From CAYURR01 sp964446745 (lineage in GTDB: Bacteria; Bacillota; Clostridia; Lachnospirales; WQUN01), in the NCBI GenBank assembly GCA_964446745.1, contig CAYURR010000086.1:1-12035 (forward strand): a stretch of DNA of 12,035 bases, written 5' to 3'. The translations under genes and the position numbers were made by a program. The notes beneath the pieces were generated by a model, which saw nothing but the letters and a program-made list of their open reading frames with translations, had not been told where the DNA came from and made no database searches. Shown piece by piece: positions 1-5,021 of the stretch (position 1 is the stretch's first letter; every line of letters starts with the position of its first letter).

Positions 1-32
1 TTTCTTTTTTTGTTACCAAATTCTATTTGCAT
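1..32 (-). CDS. Start of an unidentified gene running off the left edge
   Basis: The first ten codons of a minus-strand gene are visible (MQIEFGNKKR, then the window ends). The start is chosen because an ATG at 32-30 follows a textbook ribosome binding site, GAGGAGGAA at 42-50, at normal spacing, and because an extended -10 promoter lies about 100 bases upstream (126-155). The visible residues are too few to name the product. A short basic/acidic beginning like this occurs in several small cytoplasmic families, including RelE/HigB-type toxins, but that is a guess only. It belongs to the AT-rich block and has its own promoter, so it is probably not co-transcribed with the PRTase-like gene 217 bases upstream. 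Confidence 0.55.
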   Translation of the reverse strand, partial: MQIEFGNKKR

Positions 33-125
33 AATATATCTTCCTCCTCAACAACTAACGGCGAAATATTAAAGATGAAACAAAACATATTATTAGAATA
101 CAACTAAGTTTTATTTGTTGATTTC

Positions 126-155
126 ATTATATCATATACTATAAGTTAATGTATA
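126..155 (-). promoter_or_regulatory. Extended -10 promoter for the gene at the left edge
   Basis: On the minus strand TATACA (150-155, four of six matches to TTGACA) is followed after 18 bases by TATAAT (126-131). TGA lies immediately before it (132-134), giving the extended form TGnTATAAT. Transcription would begin near 118 and leave a leader of roughly 85 bases before the ATG at 32. The surrounding DNA is very AT-rich, so chance -10 boxes are common; the perfect hexamer plus TGn and the following good ribosome binding site make this one credible. Confidence 0.5.
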
Positions 156-205
156 GAAGTCGTGGCAGTCATTTATTATTGGCTTGTGTAATATTATATT
201 TCTTT

Positions 206-225
206 TGTTATGTATTGTTATGTAT
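206..225. repeat. Two tandem copies of a 10-base unit TGTTATGTAT
   Basis: The unit TGTTATGTAT occurs twice back to back on the plus strand (206-215, 216-225), upstream of the promoter at 126-155. An inverted copy (ATACATAACA) lies at 1363-1372, upstream of the membrane/PRTase gene. It could be a protein-binding repeat upstream of two genes of the block, but AT-rich sequence yields such short repeats by chance. Confidence 0.45.
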
Positions 226-248
226 CGCATCATTACAGAAAAGAATAA

Positions 249-812
249 TTAGTTGTTAATAGAGTTCACCATTTCTTCAATTTCCTGGTCACTCAACTCA
301 ATTATCGAAAAGATATTTATTTTAAATTCTTCCATCAATCTTTTCCTGAAATCCCACTCTTTTCGATATATCATACAATAAACTCCTAAAATCTCACATG
401 TTTGTGGTATTTTATTAATACTAGAAATAATTTGTTCTCCCGATACAACTACATCGAGAACAATAATAACTCTATCGCTACACTCCAACGTTCCATCCCA
501 TAATTGATTAGAAAACACTCGCCCTTTTGTAGTGCTTAAGATTTTTACACAAGACTTGCCTAAACGTTTGCTTAATCCTTCACCTAATAAAAAGTTACTG
601 TTACTGCAAATAACTATTCTATCAACAGAATACAGGTTCTCGTGTAATTTATGCTGGCAAAAAAAGCTCATCATCTTAATCACTGTGCGATGAATATCTG
701 TTTCAAACATCTTGTCTGCAAAATTAATGAAAAAGCGCCCTCTGTGATATGAAATGTCTTCATCTGGAAATCGTTTTGTGTCAATTAATATTCCTTCGCT
801 TACAGCAAGCAT
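249..812 (-). CDS. Divergent type I phosphoribosyltransferase-fold domain protein (downstream half of a split frame)
   Basis: This 187-residue stretch resembles the core of type I phosphoribosyltransferases. A strand and helix with a glycine turn at residues 64-86 (DRIVICSNSN then LLGEGLSKRLG) is followed by a PRPP-loop-like motif at 115-127 (VIIVLDVVVSGEQ). The motif is degenerate: the usual acidic pair is L-D rather than [DE]-D, and the final T/S is Q, so PRPP binding or catalysis may be altered. Whether it is translated alone is doubtful. The ATG at 812 has no convincing ribosome binding site (nearest GAGGA about 20 bases away). The frame also stays open upstream for 57 more codons, with protein-like sequence rich in helix-formers, back to the TAA at 984-986 that ends the membrane segment in the same frame. 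It is best read as the C-terminal part of the interrupted gene at 249-1271. Substrate unknown. Confidence 0.5.
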   Translation of the reverse strand: MLAVSEGILIDTKRFPDEDISYHRGRFFINFADKMFETDIHRTVIKMMSFFCQHKLHENLYSVDRIVICSNSNFLLGEGLSKRLGKSCVKILSTTKGRVFSNQLWDGTLECSDRVIIVLDVVVSGEQIISSINKIPQTCEILGVYCMIYRKEWDFRKRLMEEFKINIFSIIELSDQEIEEMVNSINN

Positions 813-983
813 TCTTAAATTATTTTCGACATCCTCAAGAGATGTTAACGGGGAAGATCTTAATTTTATTATATCTAGTGCTATCCTTCTTACTTGATGT
901 AAACCTATACCTATTTGAGAAATAAAGAAATTAATTCTCGCTTCATCAACTTGTTGAATATATGAGCTTTCACTTTTAAATAC

Positions 984-1271
984 TTAGTCAATATGCACCC
1001 GAACAAGTTCATTATATTTTTTTTCTTTTCTGTCAATAATAAAATTCGGTACAAATGGTGTGAAGCCGATAGTATATAATAACTCTATAGCTCCCAAAAA
1101 AGAAATTGTAATTAATACGATTTGTGTCATTATTTTACTGAATGAATCAAATAGAATTTCACTAGTATCTTTGGCAAGATAGTCTTGTATGCAAAAAAAC
1201 AATGAGAGTATAAAAACGCAGACTACAAAGATATCTTTTAGATAGTAAAACTTTTTTTTTGGTTTCATCAT
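984..1271 (-). CDS. Short two-transmembrane-helix protein (upstream half of a split frame)
   Basis: This encodes 95 residues. A basic start (MMKPKKK) is followed by a membrane helix at about 14-28 (IFVVCVFILSLFFCI), a short polar loop, a second helix at about 47-69, and a charged tail ending before TAA at 984-986. The start at 1271 is chosen over the more upstream ATG at 1418 because AAAGGAG (1282-1288) sits 9 bases ahead of it, whereas the 49 residues encoded upstream are cysteine-rich and unlike the rest, and that stretch contains nested inverted repeats (1297-1335). The ATG at 1268 is an equally spaced second choice. Codons 5-7 hold a run of nine A's (1252-1260), a possible slippage site. 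The short loop suggests both ends face the cytoplasm. The stop is in the same frame as the PRTase-like domain downstream, so this is probably only the N-terminal part of that protein. Confidence 0.55.
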   Translation of the reverse strand: MMKPKKKFYYLKDIFVVCVFILSLFFCIQDYLAKDTSEILFDSFSKIMTQIVLITISFLGAIELLYTIGFTPFVPNFIIDRKEKKYNELVRVHID

Positions 1272-1611
1272 ATTATCGCTCTCCTTTGAATTTATTTGTA
1301 TCTGTGGCAAGCCCAATGATTTTGGGCAGGATACAGAAAATAAAAAATAGCCTTTATATCCTATACATAACATTGTGATAGCATAACAGATAGCTTTACA
1401 CTTGTGTGTAGGAAACATTTTTAGTATTCAGGCTGTCATTTTATTCATAATATATCCAAAGTTGAGAAAGGGTAGACTATATTGTAATTTTGTGTCTTTG
1501 ACATCTGGTTTAATTGTACTTAGAAAAATAAATGTTACTATAGACGTTAAAATAACTTAGTTCATGTGCCTACAAAATCATGGTTTATTATCATCAACCT
1601 CCTCATATGCT
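1272..1611. other. 340-base intergenic region between folA and the membrane/PRTase gene
   Basis: No convincing gene lies here. On the minus strand, just after the folA stop, is a perfect AGGAGG (1598-1603). It is followed only by tiny frames: ATG at 1594 (3 bases away, 10 codons) and ATG at 1581 (16 bases away, 3 codons). It may be the remnant of a lost third gene. Nearer the membrane gene are the nested inverted repeats at 1297-1335. I see no hairpin followed by a T-run that would serve as a clear terminator for thyA-folA, and no convincing promoter for the downstream gene. Confidence 0.5.
1297..1335 (-). promoter_or_regulatory. Nested inverted repeats in the leader of the membrane/PRTase gene
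   Basis: GCCCAA (1311-1316) pairs with TTGGGC (1322-1327) around a 5-base loop. Outside it TGTATC (1297-1302) pairs with GATACA (1330-1335), leaving an internal loop of 8 and 2 bases. Transcribed on the minus strand this makes a two-stem hairpin ending about 9 bases before the AAAGGAG site. No T-run follows on either strand, so it is not an ordinary intrinsic terminator. A translational control element or small structured RNA is possible. Confidence 0.4.
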
Positions 1612-2109
1612 CTAAACTATATGGTTAACGTACTTCGTAAAAGTATATTTTAGACCGTTGTCGTCCTTTACATCAGATTCGTAAACCATTTCCCATTCGG
1701 AAAGAATGTCTAAATTTGGAAAAAACCTGTCTGCTTTAGACTGACTTCTTATTTTAGTAACATAAGCGGATGAACAAGAGCTTATTAACTGTTCGTAAAT
1801 ATTCTGTCCACCTATTATATAGACTTTTTTATTAATATTTTTTGCTATTTCATTATTTAACTGTGTTATAGAATTACATACAAGTCCCCCAGGAATATTT
1901 AAACTTATGTCATGAGACATAACTATATTAATTCTATTCTTCAAACATTTCGACCCAGGTAACGATTCCAGAGTTTTCCTTCCCATAACTACTATATTAT
2001 TTTCAGTAAGTAATCTAAAATTAGTCATATCTCCCTTAAGTCTAAAGAGCAAATTACCTTTATATCCAATTCCCCAATTAGAATCGACTGCTACTAAAGC
2101 CTCCATCAT
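1612..2109 (-). CDS. folA: Dihydrofolate reductase
   Basis: This enzyme reduces dihydrofolate to tetrahydrofolate with NADPH in the cytoplasm and regenerates the cofactor that thymidylate synthase oxidises. The 165 residues match the usual DHFR length of about 160. The W-G-I-G of the substrate loop is at 12-15, and the active-site acid is D27 in RLKGDMTNFR. The NADPH-binding VVMGRKT is at 40-46, and the second dinucleotide motif VYIIGGQNIYEQ follows at about 96-107. The N-terminal half has GNLLFRLKGD where the E. coli enzyme has the PW-LP type sequence, a form I associate with Clostridia. It follows thyA by 10 bases. Its AAGGAG (2115-2120) overlaps the thyA stop, with two adjacent ATGs; the first gives 5-base spacing, the second (2106) the more usual 8. 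An operon with thyA is nearly certain. Codon use is AT-rich like the rest of this block. Confidence 0.93.
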   Translation of the reverse strand: MMEALVAVDSNWGIGYKGNLLFRLKGDMTNFRLLTENNIVVMGRKTLESLPGSKCLKNRINIVMSHDISLNIPGGLVCNSITQLNNEIAKNINKKVYIIGGQNIYEQLISSCSSAYVTKIRSQSKADRFFPNLDILSEWEMVYESDVKDDNGLKYTFTKYVNHIV

Positions 2110-2119
2110 TAGAACTCCT

Positions 2120-2950
2120 TCAAATTGCTATTGGTATTTTATTTTTGAATTCATTATACTGATAGTTAGCAAGTATAAAATCTTTGTGTGTAAAAGAATA
2201 AAAATCATTAACATTTCTATTTATTGTAAATGCGGGCGCAGGAAATGTTTTTCTATTGATCAAATTCTCGACAATCGGTATGTGTTTATCATATATATGT
2301 GCATCAGCAATAACGTGAATCAATTCACCGACCTCAAGTCCACTAATATGCGCAAACATATGGATAAGGACGGCATATTGACATACGTTCCAATTATTTG
2401 CTACTAAAAAATCTTGAGAGCGTTGATTTAGAATAGCATTTACTTTCTTGTTGGATACGTTTAATGTAAGGCTATATGCACATGGATACAAATGCATTTC
2501 ATGTAAATCAGAGTGATTGTATATATTAGTTATAATACGCCTTGAATGAGGATTGTTTCTTAAGTCATACAAGACTTTATCGACTTGATCAAAGACACCC
2601 TCGGAATATTTATGTTTTATACCAAGCTGATACCCGTAAGCCTTTCCTATGCTGCCCGCCTTGTCTGCCCATGAATCCCAAATATGCAAACCTAATTCAT
2701 TTACATTGTTTGATTTTCTTTGCCATATCCATAATATTTCTTTAATACAATTTGAAAAAGCTAATTTTCTTAACGTCAGTGCTGGAAACTCGTTAGATAA
2801 ATCATATCTATTAATAATTCCAAATTTTTTTATTGTGTGAGCTTTAGTGCCGTCTTCCCATTTCGCTCTTACTGAGTAATCAGTATCCCAAACTCCATTC
2901 GTTAAAATATCATTACAGTTTTCAATAAAAATATTATCAGCGTTACTCAT
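2120..2950 (-). CDS. thyA: Thymidylate synthase
   Basis: This enzyme methylates dUMP to dTMP using methylene-tetrahydrofolate, leaving dihydrofolate for the neighbouring DHFR. The 276 residues are full length for bacterial ThyA. The catalytic cysteine is C157 in LYPCAYS, phosphate-binding arginines are R137-R138, and RSQD is at 177-180. The dUMP-contacting asparagine is N188 in NNWNVCQYA, and the nucleotide-ribose His/Tyr pair is H218/Y220 in DAHIYDKH. The residue after the catalytic Cys is Ala rather than the His found in E. coli; from memory of clostridial homologues this is a clade feature and not damage. AGGAG lies six bases before the ATG. The gene is first in the AT-rich pair with folA and has a candidate operator dyad 43-77 bases upstream of the ATG. 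AT-rich codon use contrasts sharply with the operon to its right. Confidence 0.95.
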   Translation of the reverse strand: MSNADNIFIENCNDILTNGVWDTDYSVRAKWEDGTKAHTIKKFGIINRYDLSNEFPALTLRKLAFSNCIKEILWIWQRKSNNVNELGLHIWDSWADKAGSIGKAYGYQLGIKHKYSEGVFDQVDKVLYDLRNNPHSRRIITNIYNHSDLHEMHLYPCAYSLTLNVSNKKVNAILNQRSQDFLVANNWNVCQYAVLIHMFAHISGLEVGELIHVIADAHIYDKHIPIVENLINRKTFPAPAFTINRNVNDFYSFTHKDFILANYQYNEFKNKIPIAI

Positions 2951-2992
2951 ATAATCTCCTAATAATGTTTAGTAATAAATGCTGTGAAACTA

Positions 2993-3027
2993 ATATACAC
3001 TATTTTCATATGTCAAATAGTATATAT
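2993..3027. promoter_or_regulatory. 35-base dyad (candidate operator) upstream of thyA
   Basis: On the plus strand ATATACACTATTT (2993-3005) and AAATAGTATATAT (3015-3027) are inverted repeats of 13 bases with one mismatch, around a 9-base centre that itself contains the palindrome CATATG. A minus-strand TTGACA (3010-3015) lies across the centre-arm junction. A regulator bound here would cover the -35 region of thyA-folA, though I could not find a well-spaced -10 (TATATT is only 13 bases away). No candidate regulator gene is in the window. Confidence 0.5.
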
Positions 3028-3138
3028 GTTATAATACTTATTTTTACACTATGAGTATGGTTTCCAAAAATATAGCAAATTAATGTAATTAAGACAATGT
3101 ATTTGTTTGTTGCCTAATGTGAAATATTTTGTATAATT

Positions 3139-3144
3139 CTCCTT
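3139..3144 (-). other. Orphan Shine-Dalgarno sequence after the CBM9-like gene
   Basis: AAGGAG occurs on the minus strand six bases beyond the CBM9-like stop codon, where the next operon gene would be expected to start, but no ATG, GTG or TTG stands at usable spacing. It sits at the composition break and may be a scar of a gene replaced by the AT-rich DNA. A chance match is possible. Confidence 0.3.
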
Positions 3145-3149
3145 ATCTT

Positions 3150-3860
3150 TTATGCTTTAAACCGTACGCCGCCAAAGGCCTCGGGCCTGTGGAAGCTGTA
3201 TTTGCCTGTGGGTCTCCAGGCTGAGTATTCGTCGCGGGTTTGACCGTATCTGCGGTGGCTGCCGCGATCGATGCGGTATAGGTTCATGTATACAACATCA
3301 CCGGGCTCGGGCGTCTTTAACCACCCGTCGACCGGCAACACCCATACCGAAATGAGCTTGCCTTTGGTGTTTTCGTCACTGTTGTCGCCCACGCGGTAGC
3401 GTGAAAAGCTGCGCCATTCCGTGAGGTTCCAAGAGGTTTCTCCGTCTATATGCCCGGAGGCATTGTATCTGATGATCGCATCAAACTTCACGTCGGTCGG
3501 GCTCGTTTCAAATTCGTAATAGACATATGGCCGCTCCGATAGTGTCTCGGCGGCAAATGGTTCGCTTGTGATAAATAGCTCGAATACATCCTCTTGGAAT
3601 ATCGAGTCATCGCGTTCGTTCATCGTCGCGATATAACCGTCGTCCTCTCCGTAAAAACGCAGACATAGCGCGTTCAGACCCCTGTCGAAAAACATCCGAA
3701 CCTCGGTGCGTAGCGCGGGTTCATCACCCGTTACCACGTCGAAAAGGTTGAACTTTTGGCCCGCGTTCCAGAGGTTTTCACCGCTGATTCCTTTCTCTCC
3801 GGCTAATTGTTCCGGCGTCATTCCCGTCGAAATAATCGGGCATTCGGCATATATTTCCAT
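3150..3860 (-). CDS. Carbohydrate-binding family 9-like (CBM9-like) domain protein
   Basis: This 236-residue protein is a stand-alone CBM9-like beta-sandwich. Landmarks are the W31-containing LWNAGQKFNL, the central acidic DDSIFQEDVFELFI at 84-97, YYEFETSP at 114-121, a strand MNLYRID near 192-198, and the C-terminal YSAWRPTG with FHRPEAFGGVRF at about 212-234. The WxPT and FHRPExFG ending is typical of this family. There is no signal peptide or membrane helix, so it should be cytoplasmic, unlike CBM9 modules attached to secreted glycoside hydrolases; its ligand is unknown. It is last in the operon, 24 bases after prs, with AAGGAG six bases before the ATG. G+C content matches the operon, and the AT-rich block starts right after its stop. 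No terminator hairpin is evident downstream. Family assignment is good, role unknown. Confidence 0.75.
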   Translation of the reverse strand: MEIYAECPIISTGMTPEQLAGEKGISGENLWNAGQKFNLFDVVTGDEPALRTEVRMFFDRGLNALCLRFYGEDDGYIATMNERDDSIFQEDVFELFITSEPFAAETLSERPYVYYEFETSPTDVKFDAIIRYNASGHIDGETSWNLTEWRSFSRYRVGDNSDENTKGKLISVWVLPVDGWLKTPEPGDVVYMNLYRIDRGSHRRYGQTRDEYSAWRPTGKYSFHRPEAFGGVRFKA

Positions 3861-3884
3861 ATCGGTCTCCTTAGGTTATAGAAT

Positions 3885-5021
3885 TTACAGCAGCTTCCGA
3901 ATGTCTTCGGTGAGATTCAGAAGCGGAGCGACCGAACGGTCGTAGTTTAATGCGTCGATCAGACGCGCGACATACATTGATGAGTCTACCTCGCAGAACC
4001 ATGGTGCGGCCTTTACTATGGGCGGTAAATAGGTGAGGTTGGTACTGTACACGCGGGTGACGATACCGTCTTCGTAAGCCTTGTTGAAATGCTCGATGCC
4101 GTCCGTGAACTGTCCGAAGGTAACGGCTATATAGACATGGCGCGCGTTGTGTTTCTTGAGCTCGCGTGCGATCTTTAAAACGGAATCGCCGGATGCGATC
4201 ATGTCGTCAACGATCAATGCATCCTTGCCTTCGACGGAATTGCCCATGTATTCGTGAGCGACGATCGGGTTTTTGCCGTTTACGATCTTGTTTATATCGC
4301 GGCGCTTGTAGAAAAGGCCGACATCAAGACCGAGTACATCCGAGTAGTATATCGCACGATCCATCGCACCCGTATCCGGGCTGATGACCATCAATGTATC
4401 CTTGCCGATCTTTAAATCCTTTTCGCGCTGCAGCATAGTACGGATGATATCGTAGGTCGGATACAGATTTTCAAACGACAGCAGCGGGACCGCGTTCTGG
4501 ATATTCGGGTCGTGAACGTCAAAGGTGATGATCACACTGACGCCCATGCTCGCGAGCTCCTGCAGAGCCATCGCACAGTCGAGGGATTCGCGGTTTTTGC
4601 GGCGATGCTGACGAGATGCATACATACGCGGCATGATGACCGTGACACGGCGGGACTTGCCCGCGATAGCGGACAGCGTGCGCTTCAGATCTTGGAAATG
4701 CTCGTCGGGTCCCATTGCTGTTTTCATGCCAAACATCTCGTATCCGCAGCTGTAATTGCCCACATCACAAAGCACATAGATGTCCTTACCACGTACTGAA
4801 TCCATGATCCTGACCTTGCCCTCGCCATTCGAGAAGCGTATCTCGTTTATCGGCACCTTATAGCTGTCGGGGATCGGCTCATCACCGTGATCAAAGTTTA
4901 TATTGTTTCTGCGCATATCTATGATATGGTCGTGTACCTTTGCGCCGAAATCTGAAAAACTCTTCATAGTTATAAGCCCGAGATTGCCGAACGGGTAATA
5001 CTTCAGCGTTTCGTTAATCAT
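3885..5021 (-). CDS. prs: Ribose-phosphate pyrophosphokinase (PRPP synthetase), long form
   Basis: This enzyme makes PRPP from ribose 5-phosphate and ATP, feeding nucleotide, histidine, tryptophan and NAD synthesis. The PRPP-binding loop ALIVDDMIASGDS is at 268-280 and is intact. SPDTGAMDRA at 214-223 corresponds to the conserved SPD.G region, and DVHDPNIQ at 168-175 to the metal/ribose-binding D.H...IQ segment. The ATP-loop region reads MYASRQHRRKNRES (133-146), against PY.RQDRK in the common enzyme. The length, 378 residues, exceeds the usual roughly 315; the extra sequence is mostly N-terminal, a form I recall in Clostridia. The divergent loops could change phosphate dependence or ADP inhibition, but that cannot be read here. 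It overlaps recJ by four bases (ATGA), so translation is probably coupled. A non-PRPP-synthesising paralogue is possible but less likely. Confidence 0.88.
   Translation of the reverse strand: MINETLKYYPFGNLGLITMKSFSDFGAKVHDHIIDMRRNNINFDHGDEPIPDSYKVPINEIRFSNGEGKVRIMDSVRGKDIYVLCDVGNYSCGYEMFGMKTAMGPDEHFQDLKRTLSAIAGKSRRVTVIMPRMYASRQHRRKNRESLDCAMALQELASMGVSVIITFDVHDPNIQNAVPLLSFENLYPTYDIIRTMLQREKDLKIGKDTLMVISPDTGAMDRAIYYSDVLGLDVGLFYKRRDINKIVNGKNPIVAHEYMGNSVEGKDALIVDDMIASGDSVLKIARELKKHNARHVYIAVTFGQFTDGIEHFNKAYEDGIVTRVYSTNLTYLPPIVKAAPWFCEVDSSMYVARLIDALNYDRSVAPLLNLTEDIRKLL

Larger units (their letters stand above)
249..1271 (-). pseudogene. Two-helix membrane segment plus PRTase-like domain, interrupted by one in-frame TAA
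   Basis: From the ATG at 1271 to the TAA at 249-251 one frame runs for 340 codons with a single internal stop, TAA at 984-986. Everything fits one gene: a strong AAAGGAG site 9 bases before the ATG, two hydrophobic helices, a basic cytoplasmic linker (RKEKKYNELVRVHID), then after the stop a continuing helix-rich linker (VFKSESSYIQQVDEARINFF and onward) and the PRTase-like core. There is no new ribosome binding site near the later ATG at 812. A single base change in CAA, GAA or AAA would create the stop. TAA cannot be reassigned to an amino acid here because prs, the CBM9-like gene and this gene itself all end in TAA. Alternatives are a sequencing error, real stop-codon readthrough, or two polypeptides. 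The full-length protein would be a membrane-anchored PRTase-like protein, an arrangement I do not recognise as a housekeeping enzyme. Confidence 0.6.

Noticed and set aside
984..986. TAA read as an amino acid through an altered genetic code
   Set aside because: TAA ends prs, the CBM9-like gene and the PRTase-like frame itself at sensible lengths, so a general reassignment is not supported.
1272..1418. Extra 49 residues at the start of the membrane segment (ATG at 1418)
   Set aside because: No ribosome binding site at 1418, unlike residue composition, overlap with nested inverted repeats, and a strong AAAGGAG before the ATG at 1271.
1498..1531. Plus-strand promoter TTGACA with TAGAAA
   Set aside because: The -10 matches only three of six positions and no plus-strand gene follows.
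249..1611. A retron (structured RNA plus membrane or PRTase effector)
   Set aside because: The hairpin leader and unusual effector-like protein suggested it, but no reverse transcriptase is encoded in the window and the stems do not form a recognisable msr-msd layout.
2579..2596. Defective thymidylate synthase because Ala follows the catalytic Cys in place of His
   Set aside because: The rest of the active site is intact, and the Y-P-C-A-Y-S form is, to my knowledge, normal for clostridial ThyA.
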